This document shows, one piece after another, positions 1 through 28,487 of a DNA stretch of 64,000 bases (positions are counted from its first letter, which is position 1; each line of letters begins with the position of its first letter). The DNA lies in contig NC_045141.1 of assembly GCF_008831285.2 (NCBI RefSeq), positions 20,394,848 to 20,458,847 of the forward strand, given 5' to 3'. The translations under genes were made by a program, and so were the position numbers. The notes under the pieces were generated by a model, which was not told the DNA's origin, searched no databases, and saw only the letters and a program-made list of their open reading frames with translations. Source of the stretch: Nymphaea colorata (lineage: Eukaryota; Streptophyta; Magnoliopsida; Nymphaeales; Nymphaeaceae).

Positions 1-338
1 TGCCGGGGCTAAAATTCGAAACCATGTCCTCTAACCATCAGGCAGAGCATTTTTCTGATTGCACCAGATTTTCTAGGTGTTTCAGATGTAACAAAAGACT
101 GACCAGACTCGTCCTGCCAACGAATATTGCAAAAACTAAATCACTTGATGAGAGCAGGTGACCGCCGTCAACAGAAGAAGCAGCTCATCCATTATGGAGA
201 AGACAATGCTCATAACAAATTAAATCAGTATAAAAAAATATGGGAACCTGGCCATTATCTGTTTGCATTATTGGTAAACAGATATACAGATGAGGATACA
301 AAGGAAACTAGCCACTATCTGCTTGCATTTGAATCGAC
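1..338. other. 3' flank of the RING ligase gene
   Basis: This stretch lies downstream of the stop codon of the minus-strand RING gene and probably holds its 3' UTR and terminator. Several short open frames cross it, but none has a recognisable motif or splice signals linking it to an exon. I see no RNA gene or repeat. Confidence 0.4.
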
Positions 339-3300
339 TCACTCCAATGGCAAAGAATCAGACAAACAAACATTTGTTCGGCAAAGCGGGCACACCCTGG
401 ATAACAATGGTAAAGATAATCATAAATCTCAACAAGAATTTTGGAGCACGAAATTGGCAACCAGATAAAACAGCAGACAATTTCGTGGTGATAATCAGTG
501 ACAGGAAAATGCGCATCAAATATGCAGAGTACCTGTGAACTTCTTTCAACCACTTGTCTACACATGATTGGTGGAACTCATGCTGGCAGCGGAGAATTCT
601 CATCCAATCACCTTCCTCATATTCCACAAGACAAATGTGGCATCTGCAGGAGACGCATACAAGAAGTAAGACAGTATGATGACTTTCCAAATAATAGAGC
701 CAAACATTTTGCAGACCTTGTGCATCGTGCTGTGAAAGGGATAAGTTGCAGAGAAATGAACTGTTGTCCCCCAAACAACTTCTGGAGGGCCTTATCTTTG
801 CTAAAACAAACTAGTATAAGCTTCAGAAAGTAAACAGAGAAGTTGACTCTTTCACCCCAAGTACCCAAGTACAACATCAGATAAAAAATTCAAAATATAA
901 AAGTTAAAGCAACTAAGAGTGAAATCACGTCATATTTCCATTGCACACGCTTTTTGAAGAGAAAGTACTAAACAAGCATCAGTTATTTGGGCCACACCAA
1001 TATTCACTCCTGGGCCCCACCATTTTGGGCCAAGACCACATGTATGTGGTCCTTTTCTTTAGGGGTTCCAATAGGTTAAGATGTCTTGAGAAGCTAGAAC
1101 TCTACTCCTAGTGAAAACCATTTTCACAAAAAACAGTATCCGATTGTTCAACTGGGAAGATCTGACTGGTCAAGCACATGAGATTATAACTAATATCAGC
1201 TTAGACTTCAAAATGTTTACTTTCAAAACCCCCTTGGAGCTCTTATATCCATACTTCAGCAAAGTTAACTTACATGGCTTCGATATGATATTGGTTGCAT
1301 ATGAATGGAATACAATGAGTTGAATCAGGACTGTGATTTACTCATATAATACTCACCAATTAAGGTTTAACCCCGTACTCTAGTATATAAGCTACCAGAA
1401 TAATAAAGCACCAAAATACGCTGTAAGCCCATTTGGATAACATGAATAAAGTGCCTCTGAACCGACTATAACGGAACCATCCTGATCTTAATAATTCCAC
1501 ACTAACTAAAATAGGAGATGAATCCAACCAATCAAACCAAGTATTTAGCTGAAATTTCATATGAAATAAACAAAAAGTCGGTACATTTACAAATATACAA
1601 AAAAATATTCATGAAAACATCAAGGTAGATAGTTGACAACTTACTGGGCAGCTTCTTCATTCTTAATGCCAGATCTAGTATACAGTTTTAGAGGTAGACG
1701 TTCTACGTCCTCCTTTGGAGCAGGCACGGACCCAAAAGAGGAGACAGAAGGGCGAGAAGATGAGACCACCGACTGCTGGTGAATTTCATCCAGAACCTAA
1801 ATAAAATACCTAAATGTTCATACTCAAAATTATACCATGTGATCAGGAAAATTGTTCACATAAAGATCATGTAGCCTCTTACTTCAAATAATGCTTCTGC
1901 CAACATAACGATTCTTGATATACTTGTTCTAGTGCTTGGTTCGTCTTCACTATTCTCTGCCCGAGTACCAGTTCGGCACCGACAACGGCCACTGCGATAA
2001 TGGCCAGATAAGATGCAAGACCTATCATGGCCGACTAAATTCTCAAAACGGCTACCCAAACGCTGAAGAGCATGAACCTGAAAATTACGTGTTATTAGAA
2101 TTCCTACAAGCTATTGTAGATTGAAAATCGAAAAGATTCATAACCAAAATATATGCACCCCAACTAGGAAGGAAGGAAGGAAAGAAAAGTGGCATGACTT
2201 GCCTGAGACCTCACTCTCTGTCTTCGTTCAATAAATGTAGATCTATGCAACGGAGGAGTATTATTATTAGCATCTGCACCTGCTTGTTGATTATTCAACC
2301 TGAATTGGTGGCCGTTGTTAATGGATCGAACAGAACTATCAGCATTAATAACATTATAATTGGAGGACGTTTGAGGATTTTCAGCCCTTTGATTGATGAT
2401 TTCTTCAGTTGCATGGTCCAAAATCTGTCTTACAGTACCTTGTCTAACATCCCTAGACATATCATCATTCGCTACATGATTGAATGAACCCCTGGATGAT
2501 GCATTTCTTCGCAGAACTCTATCACGAAGTCTGCCAACACTCAATGTCCGGCCAAACTGTATGCCGTCCCCGGCAGCTTCCAGAGTCCCTGTCCTTCTGC
2601 AGGGGCGCCTTTGTTCACCACTAGTTGTTCCAAGATGGCCCAAGGAAGACCCACTTCTAGAAGTTTCAGACAATCCAATAGAACCGTGACCTTCTCTATC
2701 CTGGGCAGTAGCCAAAACCGGACCCCGCTCCTGAACTACAGAAGCAGAATTGGCAAATTGCGGTTCGGCACAAGAAGAATCTACATCTCGAAAAACACCA
2801 TTTGATGGCTCCACCAAAGGAAATGTAGATAAGGAGCATGAGTTATCGTTTGGAAGAACGCCACTCTCAGATTCCAAACCACCTTCTCTACAAGCTGCAA
2901 AAGAGCTTGAAATTTCAGGACCATTGGACAAAACTGAGCAAGCCTCAGAGGAGCCAGGGCTTGTCTCTTTGTTCAATACGGCGCGACCATGGTCAGGGAT
3001 CACATTCAAACGACGGCTCAAGCGGTTTGAGGATGCCAATGGTTCAGTAGTACTCGGAAATCGTCCAGAGTTGCTTTCATCAACGAACTCAGTTGATGGT
3101 GCATTTTCTTGAACCCATCCATCAAATCCTACACCAGAGTTGATCTCAGTTGTTGGAATACTTCTCAAGCCATCACCTTTTACACAGCTATGACATTTAA
3201 CCCCATCTGGTTGCCTTTTGGCGTGACGCCTGAATGGTCTCCAACGTATCCCGCATCTTTCTTTTCTCTGAAGAAACATAGCAACACATGAGACTTGATC

Positions 3301-3504
3301 TCTAGGAGTAAAACGTCTCAAGTTTCACAATAGGACCAAAATCAAGATCTTTACGGAAAAGAGGACAGAGACAAAATGTGCATTAAGAAACAACGATGAT
3401 GAAGGGGGGAAAAGACTACATTCCATTGTTTACATGAGAAACAGAAAATTTCAAATTTTCAACTCAAACAAAAAGAGAATATATTCAGACCTGATCCCGA
3501 CCAT
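339..3504 (-). CDS. RING-H2 E3 ubiquitin ligase, JUL1-like
   Basis: Likely a RING-type E3 that passes ubiquitin from an E2 to a target protein. Six exons read 3504-3491, 3316-2203, 2077-1883, 1796-1645, 643-533 and 396-339, giving 547 aa. The RING-H2 finger starts near residue 493: CHIC, 14 residues, then CQHEFHQSC and finally CPLC, so all eight zinc ligands are present. It is split across the last two coding exons. Before it sits the conserved block [12 protein letters not shown], and the first ~380 residues are Ser/Arg-rich and probably disordered. This layout matches Arabidopsis At5g10650 (JUL1), an E3 linked to JAV1 turnover in jasmonate defence and to ABA stomatal responses; the role here is inferred from family. 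Intron 2 has a GC donor (2202-2201) with the strong context AG/GCAAGT. The 14-nt first exon (MVGI) is the weakest part; the alternative start is an internal Met about ten codons into exon 2. Confidence 0.85.
2201..2202 (-). other. GC splice donor of RING gene intron 2
   Basis: On the minus strand exon 2 ends in CAG and the intron starts GCAAGT; the next exon begins after TTTTCAG at 2077. Joining them keeps phase 0 and gives the block [15 protein letters not shown], which fits the family. No nearby GT donor keeps this phase. Confidence 0.75.
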
Positions 3505-4165
3505 GAAAGCTATGTGCAGAGCAGGAGAAGCCTTTCAAACAGGATTGGAACACCGTGCTTTTCCTTCGGCCGCAAACTGAGTCCTCCACCTTGCTACACC
3601 CCGCCCCCATCTCACCTCCCTTTCTTCCTTTCACTCCCACTTCACTCACTCCATCAAGTCCACCATCACTTCCAGTGTCATCCTTCTTCCCACATACAGA
3701 GGAAGTAAACCCTAGATTCTAGGAATTGGTAACAAGAAGGAAACCGGCAGGATCTGCACAGGAACGGAAAGCCTGAGCAATGGGCAAAATAATGCTTAGA
3801 GATAGAACAAAACGAAATTATTATCTCTGTAGTTGTAGTCTGTATTCATAAAAGCTCGTCGCTTTTCCTATGCGATTTTCTCCTCCATTCCTTCCTTTCA
3901 TTCTCACCTTCCAGATTCGAACTTTATTTCCCAGTTTCCGAAGACCAAGATGATTACGTCATCGTTTTCAAGAGAAAGGGAAAAGAGAGAGGTGGAGGGG
4001 CTCAGAGTTGCAGGGAATGGGGGAGTGTTACATGGAAGCCTTTAACCGCGTCGCCCAGTTTGATATACATATTCTCCAAAGCGGCTCTGAGCTTTACAAA
4101 TAGCAGAAACAGCCCTCGCGTAACTCGGATCCAAGCCTTTTGAGTCTACGTGTGTGGTGAGAGGG
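3505..4165. promoter_or_regulatory. Upstream region of the RING gene
   Basis: This stretch lies 5' of the minus-strand RING gene. On the plus strand 3590-3700 is CT-rich and 3890-3990 is mixed, so the transcript side is purine-rich, as in many plant leaders. I see no convincing TATA box for the minus strand and cannot place the transcription start. Confidence 0.3.
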
Positions 4166-4523
4166 AGGGGTGAACAACTAGTTCCACGAGTCGATTCGTT
4201 TAAATAATCGAATTGAGTTTGAACTCAACATGTAACTGTCAAGTCTAGCTCGAGCCTTAATCGAGTTTGTCGAGCCTTAATCAAGTCGATATATTCAAAC
4301 AAGTTTACGTGTTTGTTAAGTCTTAATCAAGTCAAGCTCGAACTCAACACGTAACAATGAATATCAAATCTATTCAAACGAGTTTGTCGAGTCTTAATCA
4401 AGTTGAGCTCGAGCTCAACACATAATTACTTCCGTCGAGCTATTCTCAAACTTGAGGTTTCATTAGCCGAGCCGAACTCGAGCTGACTGAACTCAGGCTC
4501 GACCTTGGCTCGTGTTTACTCCT
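4166..4523. repeat. Degenerate CGAGCTCGAG-type dispersed repeat
   Basis: The segment is built from loosely repeated words such as CGAGCTCGAGCTCAACAC, CGAGTTTGTCGAG and CTTAATCAAGTCGAG. The left edge (AGGGGTGAACAAC...CACGAGTCG) resembles the reverse complement of the right edge (GGCTCGTGTTTACTCCT), so it looks like a terminal-inverted-repeat element. Elements with GGGTGTACACGAGCCGAGCTCGAG ends are widespread in plant genomes. No coding sequence is visible, and a target-site duplication is not clear. Confidence 0.55.
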
Positions 4524-7500
4524 AGTGGCGGGTAATGCCTTGATCTAAGTTAACTAATTTGGATCTCATTGTATGCAGATCCAGCTTTGTTTTATTTCGA
4601 AAATCTTAAAAAAAAGATGGGCCTTGGCAAGGGTTTTAGACTCTACATAACCTATTCTTTAAAACCTTAATCCAGTGTTTAATTTTTAAGGCAGCGAATT
4701 ATTGTCCCACATACCATTAAAACTTTATTAACTATATATCTAATGCTTTAAAAAAAAAAAAATTGACTTCGCCCCTAAACCTTGAAAGGACCATACTGAG
4801 AAATCTATCCCTATCTCTGGTATGACGAAAAACGATGGCACCTCATGTGAAATGGACCGCGTTTTAAAATTTCCAGCCAAAGGCTCCCCAGTTGTGGAGC
4901 GAGAGAGGGAAAGCAAGGACGCTTTGGAGGCAGCGCCAGGTCGCAGAGCAGCACGTTGAAGTTTTGAACAGTGACGCATATAACCTTTGACTTTCTCCCT
5001 CTTGACGAGACCTCAGGGGCATAGAAATAGTGACTTGCTTTTTCAGGGTTCTTTTAGAATACATGGAATTTTCGTCACCAATATGTAAAATGCATAGAAT
5101 TCGGCATCAGATCGAAATCCATAAACTTTTGATACGGCACCAACTCTCTTGCTGGTCGATATACGTTGAGTAGATGATACTTTTTTTTTTTAATTTTTTA
5201 GAGTGACCTTTGTGCATTGCTGGATATGGTAGTTCCTTTCCTTGATATGAGATGGAAGCCAATAATTATTCACCGGAAGGAACGTATTGGATCGTATTAG
5301 ATTATACTTAGCCATGCAATATCATTATTGCTATTATTCTATTGATATAACAACCCCCTGTCAGAACAGAAAGTATTTTTAAGGGGATATAAGACTTACT
5401 CTATCTGCTATTCTTTCTTCCTTTCGTCAAAGTACATCCAGTAATTACCAGCATTAATTACATACGACTCGAAAGGAATATTGGAATTTATACATCTTTT
5501 AGTGTTGAGGCTATATATATACGTATATCCAAATGTTCAAAAATGTAAAAGTTATTGCTAAAGAACAGTGCCGAGAACCAACAATGGTTTATGGTATAGC
5601 AATGTTTATGGTTACCGATATCGGGTATATTCTTTGCTATATCTGGTTTTAAGATGTTCTTGCATCAATATTCAAATTTGGGTTTGAATAATAATGAATG
5701 TAAATTGATACCATATCTGAATCTCAATTTACAACATGAATTGCATGATCAAATAAATAATGAATACAAATTCATACCTACCGCCAGCCCCGGCCGGATT
5801 GCAGCCTATCTCCGGCTCAAAAGAAATCAGGGATTAGATGTTTCTCTTTGACTGGGCCGTCAAACGCCTCCCAAGAAATACTTTCTCAAAGCTAGCTGAG
5901 ACATGAAAGGAAGAGAGCCACGTGACCTGTAGCTGCTTTAGGTGGCAGAGTGCCCACCTTCCATCACAGACCAGCTGGCTCTTCTCTGCAATATTCTTTG
6001 AAATCAAAAACTCTCGTCTGCAATATTCCTTCAAATCAAAACTCTCGCCTCTTGGTGGTTGCTGTGTGCTAGTTTGGTTCCAATTTTATGCAACAGAGGC
6101 GCGTCTATTCCCACCAGTCTTTTTCTCGGAAAAAAAGTTCCAATAAAAATGATACTCCAGAAACATGTCTTTTGGTTGTTCTAGTTCGAGTGGATTTTGT
6201 CCAAATTTCGGTGGCACTTTAGGGCGTGTTTGAATGAGTGGATTGAATGTCTCAATAATATATACCCCTTCGAAGCAATGGCAAAGTCAGAACTTTTAAA
6301 TCAGATGGATGGAAAATTACCAAAATACCCCTATCGACTGAACGGATGACCTCATACCTATAAGGGCAAAATTGGTATTAAAAATCCATTGCCCCTCATC
6401 CTATACCATGCTAACGCGCGGAAATCAACATCTTTTTATCTGTGGTGGTCAAATATCAAACCATTTGAAAAATCTTAAGACATTTTATCAGTGAGAGATA
6501 CCAATATGTAAATAAGAAAAATTACTGTAGAGTACTTATGTCTAAATAATGTCCAAAAAAGCCCACATGTGGCACTTTCTGGAAAAAACTTTTCAGGTAC
6601 TACTGGAACCAAGCAGCAGAATTGCAGCGTTTGTCTGGGTAGTGAGAGAAGGGCGCCAAAGCCCTTTTCCTGATGTGGGTCACATAGAAACTGACAAAAG
6701 AAATGCATCCTGATTAAGATTTATGTGTACTTTCTTGTGAGCTACAAGTTCATTCATACTGCTTCAAAAGAGGCCCAAAGAAGCCTCCATTGTCCTACCT
6801 CCAAGGTTCTAAGCTGCATCGGCATACTTGCTGGTAGTTCTGTACCTTGAGATTTCATCTAAATGTAAATAGAATTCGCTTCTAACAAAGTGAGAATCTG
6901 ACCCTACTCAAAAATAGATCAGACATCACAATTCAAATCTCTCTGTCACATTCTCTTTTAATTAATCCAACTCGAGAATACCAAATCTCTTTTAGATAAA
7001 GACCAACGGGCCTGCAGAAGTGAGAAGGGGAGAGGTGCAGCCTATTCGATGAAGCTGGATGGGGGGAGGTTGAGTTCACGCGGATTCACGTGCTCACACA
7101 GCAGTCGGTCGAGGTATGGGCAGCTTCCTTTTGCTTGGATCTGCGTGTACACACGACGGCAATTGAACCAGCGCTCGTCAATTTCTCAAACTCTTCTTTT
7201 TTCAATTTAGGATAGCTCCCCACGAGGAAAGACGGTTTAGTGATATAATAAAAAATAAACCAAAGAATCATATTATGTATTAATTAGTTAGTCTACTTAT
7301 CATCCCATATCTCATCAATAGGAGGCTGTTTGGTCGTTCAGACTTTGAAACTTTTCGAAAGAAAACGTCAGAGCTGAGACTCAAATTTTGGCAAAACCTT
7401 TATGGGTTGCCTCATAAACCAGAAAAAATTCACCTTTTTTTGGTGGTTGATGGCAACCCGGACAGGGTGGGAACTAAACTTTTAACAGACAAAAATAAGC

Positions 7501-8313
7501 CAAAAGGGAAAGAAAACACCCAACTATCAAACACCGTAGGCGCCAAGATCCAGACAATTTAAATAAAACTTCAAACTTGGTAAGAGTGAAAAGGCGATCA
7601 TATTGGATATTACTAAATCATCAGAATTACTGTTTTTTTTTTAAAAAAAAAAACATTTGGTTTGAACTGAAGGACTTGGTTGCAACCTATTGGCAGTCAA
7701 AGGGAACATGGCCAGAGGGTGAAATAGCTGCAAGCATGATAATTTAAATGCCAAGTTAATGTCTTGCAATCTCAACATACAGAAAAGACATTTAGAATAA
7801 AAGTTTGAAAATGGAAGCAATGCTGCTCAAACCCCACATCTAGAATGCTCATGATTTGCAATAATACACATAATGAAAAGCCATACCAATCAGCCCCATA
7901 ACGGAGGGTGTTGATGATCCAACATATGAGCCCATTCTCTCCACTCGGCAGACAAAGGCATTTACCGTTGAACAAACAGATTACACCAATTGTGAACACC
8001 ACATTTCATTTCACTTGATAAAGGTCGGATCACGTTGATAATGGTGACCTCAAATACAAGCTTCAATGTCATTCCAAGTTTCTTATACAAGGCAAATGTT
8101 ATATGGGTGTTATATTACATATCTTGTACTATTTGGACGCAGCAAAGAGCCAAAAGCCGAAATAGAGAAGCCACATATTTCGTCCCATACGCTAGGGGAC
8201 CAAGAATTCCAGAAAAAAGACCTCTGCTTTGGAGGCCGCCATACCTGCATCTTTCAGATAACTTCCTGTAATGTTTAGATTTGTAATCCGGCTTCCTCAC
8301 ACATCCAAAGGTG
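4524..8313. other. Intergenic region, no gene recognised
   Basis: About 3.8 kb of AT-rich sequence with many stops in all frames. Open frames near 4740-5064, 5654-5851, 5834-6146 and 6475-6708 are short, have no motif and show no flanking splice signals. The T-rich (5180-5190) and A-rich (7630-7655) runs could be remnants of old retroposons. I see nothing else supportable. Confidence 0.4.
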
Positions 8314-9166
8314 TTAACCCGTCCACTGATTAACAAAAGGAAAGAAGATCTCCTCGACCACTGATTCAGCATCATTCTGCTCGACAGCATTTATCAAAAT
8401 CCAGTTCATGTATAGGCCTCCTGGAGGAAGTGAACGGAAGTGCGCAATCATGCAAGATCCTTGCCTCTCGAAACAAATCTTTAACAGCAAAAAAGGAAAG
8501 GATCAATATAGATTGTTAACCTAACTAGATACTTGATGGGGAGATTAAATACACATAATACAAGTTCCGTTAGAAGGAAAGTGCATCTGATGAAAAAAGT
8601 TTGAGAAAAAAACCAGCATCAGCTAAAGGCCAAGGAATTAAAAATTTAAAACTATATTGACTATGCCAAAAAGCAAACAAACGATGAATGCATGACCTGG
8701 GGAAAAAAATATTCAAGATAGTTCAGTTTCTTTACGTTTTATGAGAAACTTAAGAGATGAAGCACTCCATTTAAGTCTATATAATCTTAGTTTCCTAATG
8801 GTTTAAATATATTCATTATTCAATGAGCAATCTTTGAAGAAAAACGACCCAACTTCAAAATACTAGCAGTCGCAGGCAAAAGCCCCTGCAAGCCATTGCA
8901 CTCATCATAAATCTCTTTTATACATGAATCGGCCTGAGCTTAAGCCTACATAGCATCAAGCTGATGGGATCAAGCTCACAATTGCAACATAGCGAGAACT
9001 GGGAACCTGTAAAATGGCTTGAAACATCATAAAGAGTAAGACTACAAATAAAGGAAAAGGCTACCTGCTCAACCGCCAGGGCTTCTGGTTTCCGTGGATG
9101 AACATACTGAGCACTAATGTTCCCTTGATTGTGAAGTATCTGCACGGAAAAGGCTTGGCAAGACAT
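8314..9166 (-). CDS. Candidate small spliced ORF, function unknown
   Basis: Two segments on the minus strand look like coding exons. The first runs 9166-9065, starts with ATG and ends CAG/GTAGCC. The second runs 8478-8314, follows a pyrimidine-rich stretch ending AAAG, and ends in TAA. Joined in phase 0 they encode 88 aa, beginning MSCQAFSVQILHNQG, with RSLPPGGLYMNWILINAVEQ in the second exon. I do not recognise the protein. It lies only ~290 bp downstream of the YAK1 stop on the same strand, so it may instead be spliced YAK1 3' UTR, an alternative last exon of YAK1, or a gene relic. ATA at 9139, after TGCAG, is a possible internal acceptor that would fit the last two possibilities. Confidence 0.3.
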
Positions 9167-9458
9167 TAGAGAACCTTGCTGAGCATAAGCACACTAACAT
9201 AACACACCTATTCATCCAATGAAGAGATATGGAAAGAGCCCAACATCACAAGCAAAGCAGTGTTTGAAGAAATTGACAAACACAGAAGGACAAGTCTGTG
9301 CCATAATTGTAGCATTATATTGATGATGATAATGCTTTAACATTGAGAGAGATGAATATTTCCTGAGGCAGGACAGGCCACGACAGAAAGATCCAGGTAC
9401 AATATATTCTTGCCAAGGAACAAATTTTTCCACAAAAGTGCACGAGCTTTATGTATCA

Positions 9459-25116
<15,658 letters not shown>

Positions 25117-25124
<8 letters not shown>

Positions 25125-25254
25125 GGCGTCTCGCTCTTGAGTTCAAGCAAAGAGGAGGAAGAAAACGGTCAGTCCGACGGTCCTCATCGGCTGAGAGAGA
25201 CCATCCTTTTATCAATTCCGGGATTCGGATCTCCCCGGACGATTCCAATCTCAT
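25117..25254 (-). promoter_or_regulatory. uORF overlapping the YAK1 start
   Basis: If the YAK1 transcript starts near the TATA box at 25583-25590, its leader of ~430 nt holds several upstream ATGs. One, at 25254, opens a 45-codon frame whose TGA (25119-25117) lies inside the YAK1 coding start, out of frame. Shorter uORFs start at 25258 and near 25296. Overlapping uORFs usually lower main-ORF translation; whether this leader is made needs transcript data. Confidence 0.4.
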
Positions 25255-25582
25255 CCATCTGCCCTTCTTCAAAAGCCTGTGGACTAGGACAGGCCGATCC
25301 TCATTGCGGACTTGCGGGCGGAGGATGAGAAACCAACGGAATTGGAGACGAATTGTGGCGGTAGAAAGCCCTAGCTCGGAGGGAAATCGGCCGCAGAAGC
25401 ACCAAGGATCGCAGAGGAGGAGGGCGGCGAAGAACGCCGATACGTCGTGGTGTCGATGGCGGTGGCGGGAAGAGGAGAATCCTTCGGCCTCCACCTCCGC
25501 CTCTTTTTTCGTCTTCCTCCCCTCCCTTCTTCTTCTAATAATTTTGGGCTTGCCGTCCGGCTCCCACCCATCCGCCGACCCT

Positions 25583-25590
25583 TTTTATAG
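25583..25590 (-). promoter_or_regulatory. TATA box candidate for YAK1
   Basis: The minus strand reads CTATAAAAAG here, a near-ideal TATA box, 460 bp upstream of the YAK1 ATG. The stretch between is GC-rich with CT/GA runs, as expected for a 5' leader. The predicted start is near 25550. Confidence 0.55.
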
Positions 25591-28045
25591 TCCAGCTCCC
25601 TTCACTAACCACGGTTAACGCCGACCTCAACCCTGAGTCAGTGGACACAACTTACCTGTCACCACGCCACTTCGACGCCTCCAAATCCAAGCGACCGCCG
25701 ACTCGTCCGGTACGACACTCCGATTCTTACAGTCAACCCGGATACCGGTTCGGCTGGAAGGACAGTCTTTTTGCTCTTTTTACAAGAACCCTTCAAACAC
25801 TAAAATGGATACTGGATCTATTGTCGATTTCCGAACTGATTGTGTACTTTATCTCTAAAAGTTGCATCTGAGATCCAAATCCAGTTCAACTGACAACATC
25901 CAGCTAGGCGTCGATGGTGTCTGATCTAAGAAGCTAGTACTGGATCCGTGTGGTGTGCCCAACTTCAGTCGAACCAAACAGAGAAAAAGCCTGTGTAATA
26001 TAAGAACTAGATAAACCAGACCCGCTTTTATGCAATAAGACACTATCTATCATGTTATTTTTCCATTGAAAATGTCTGGGTCTTAGTCGGAATGAGATCT
26101 GGTATGAGATTCGGAATTACCCCCAAAGCTCCTCATACTAATTGGACCCGACTCCTTGACAAGACCTCTTTCCAGGTATTGCATGGGTCAGGTCCAGTTC
26201 AAACCCGACCCGTCGGCACGCCCTAGCTTAACCACCTGAATGGATTTGAATTGTTCGGATATAGCAGTTGATCGAGTTCTTCTTCTCCTGGATTTTATTA
26301 TTATGAACCTGGGCAGGTGGGTCAACGTGGGTCTGGTTCATAAATGCAGTTGACCACGACTAAGAGCGTATGAGATCCGAAACCTAAACAGCCCGCTAGT
26401 TCCATGGATAGGAACGTGAACGGATCCCATTCGGAATCCGACCCGTTCGCAACCCTTACTTCTAGTTCAAGTGTGAAGGTTGCCGAATTCAACATGCCTT
26501 GTTGGCTGTTGCTTTTCTAATTAGATTTAAGTTTATATTCATATTTAAATTGAATGAATAATGACATACTCCTGGATCCTGCATCCAACTCGATGGATTT
26601 GTATCAGATACTGCATTCTGGATCCTTAAAAAAACTCCGATCTGATTCGGCTCCAATTAGTTCCTGATGGGGGGTGAGGCGACCCGGTTTATGTCGTGAT
26701 ACCAAGTTGCCAACGGCGTTCCGGACCCTGTTTTGGTCCTTTCTGGTCCATATCCACGATGTTCAATAGCTAACTTACCAATTTCTTATAATTATTTAAA
26801 TATGGAAAAAAGTCAAAAGATGCATCTTGGTTGGGCATGTCGTTTGTGTATATGCTTTATGGGGACCCAATGTCTTCAGTGTCTCATAACAGGCAAGCTA
26901 CTCAACCCTAATTTGGAACCCTAGTTTGAAAACGTTGAGATGCTATCTGTAAAAAGTTAGGTTCATTGCCGTTCTTTGTCTTAAATGGTTGAAGCGCATT
27001 GAGCAGCAAGGCGGTCTACGTTAAAGGCATTTGGATTGGATTACATGGTTGTTGTCACGATGTGTTACTTTTTTGAATAATTGATACTATGCTCTATGAA
27101 TCTTAAGAGTAAGGGGGTAGGAGTTATCTGAATTTAATTTTTTCAAAACATACCAAAAATATACTGAAAATAATTAAAATTCCACCCACGGCACTCCTGA
27201 ATCGGTCATTAAATTGAATCGATTTAAGGAAACCGATTCGCGCCGATTGGCTTGGTAATAATAATGTGCCTTGTTTTGGACCACCCTGTACAAGTGGTTG
27301 GATAACAATTATTATGCTCTAAACATAGTTGGAGTAAACCAATTTGTTTAATGTTTGCGTGGTGTGCAGGAATGTTCTAAACATGAATGATGTATCCAAA
27401 ATGCATACATGGTTCTGTATATTTAATATTTATTCTGAGTTGAATCCGATGGAGTCAAATTAAGCAATATCCGCATATTATCTGAATAGTCGGAGATGAT
27501 ACTAGTTGTATCAATCAGTCGACATTGCTTGTTTAGTTGATAAATGATTTTAACTAACAGCAATTTTCACCATGAAGGGGTTAAGTGATGTTAAGTGAGA
27601 GCTTCGGCAACTTTCAATCAGTCTGTTTCTTGTATTCCACGCACAAAATAGTTTTTACAGCGTATCGGGGTTGTATAAGCACCGGTCCATATGAATTTAT
27701 TTCATGGCCGTTTATAAAGTAATCGAGAAAATACAAAGTCCATGGAATGAATGTCAGCCGATCTAATATAATAATGTTTTTTTTTTTTTAGAAAAAAGAA
27801 AGAAAGAGGGGCTCTTTTTTGTTTTATATTTTTTATGAGGAAGCCATTTTTCACGGTAGAGCTTAATTGGCACGAAGTTGCATGTCTGTGGCCCATTGGG
27901 CAACCAATGTGCCGGTAGCTATCAAAATTCCATGTTATAATCTCTGTCAATGGAAACTCATAATGAACTTCCAAGAGCCCTGCCGAAGTTTATCTCTTAA
28001 TGGGACGTTTGAGTCAAGAGGAAGTCATGTTCGCCATGGACGAAA

Positions 28046-28143
28046 CGAAGAATGCCCATCTACCAATTTCATAGATTTCTGTCGTAGTTATCAACGAAGA
28101 ATGCCCATCTACCAATTTCACAGATTTCTGCTCTGCCATAGTT
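28046..28143. repeat. 49-bp tandem duplication
   Basis: CGAAGAATGCCCATCTACCA followed by ATTTCA and AGATTTCTG occurs at 28046 and again at 28095. Both copies continue into a related TAGTTATC tail, with a 5-base insertion in the second. Confidence 0.85.
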
Positions 28144-28449
28144 ATCCACATTTGCACGTGGACCACTGCAAGGTGTTTGTGGCTGTGGATGAGTGAGTTG
28201 TGTATGCTTATTTGGGTAAGCAGGAAGAATATTTCATTACATCTTTGGAGACGAGTTGATGCGAAGGAGCCCTAGACTTGCATTATTGTAATTGACACAA
28301 TAATAAGCGCCCATGCTAGTTAAACCAGCGAGCAAGACTGACCAAAGTAGGTTACTATCCGTGGTGAATCCAAAAACATTTGGCTAATGGACACCGTTGT
28401 ATAAATTTTCATTTTTGATGGGGCACAACATATACAAATAAGTAAATGA

Positions 28450-28451
<2 letters not shown>

Positions 28452-28484
<33 letters not shown>
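28452..28484. repeat. (TA)n microsatellite
   Basis: About 16 uninterrupted TA units followed by a short T run. It lies about 600 bp upstream of the EMB1270 TATA candidate. Confidence 0.95.

Positions 28485-28487
<3 letters not shown>

Noticed and set aside
358..774. 138-aa minus frame containing the RING motif as a single-exon gene
   Set aside because: It reads through splice donor 532-531 and lacks the seventh and eighth zinc ligands; the split-exon model supplies both.
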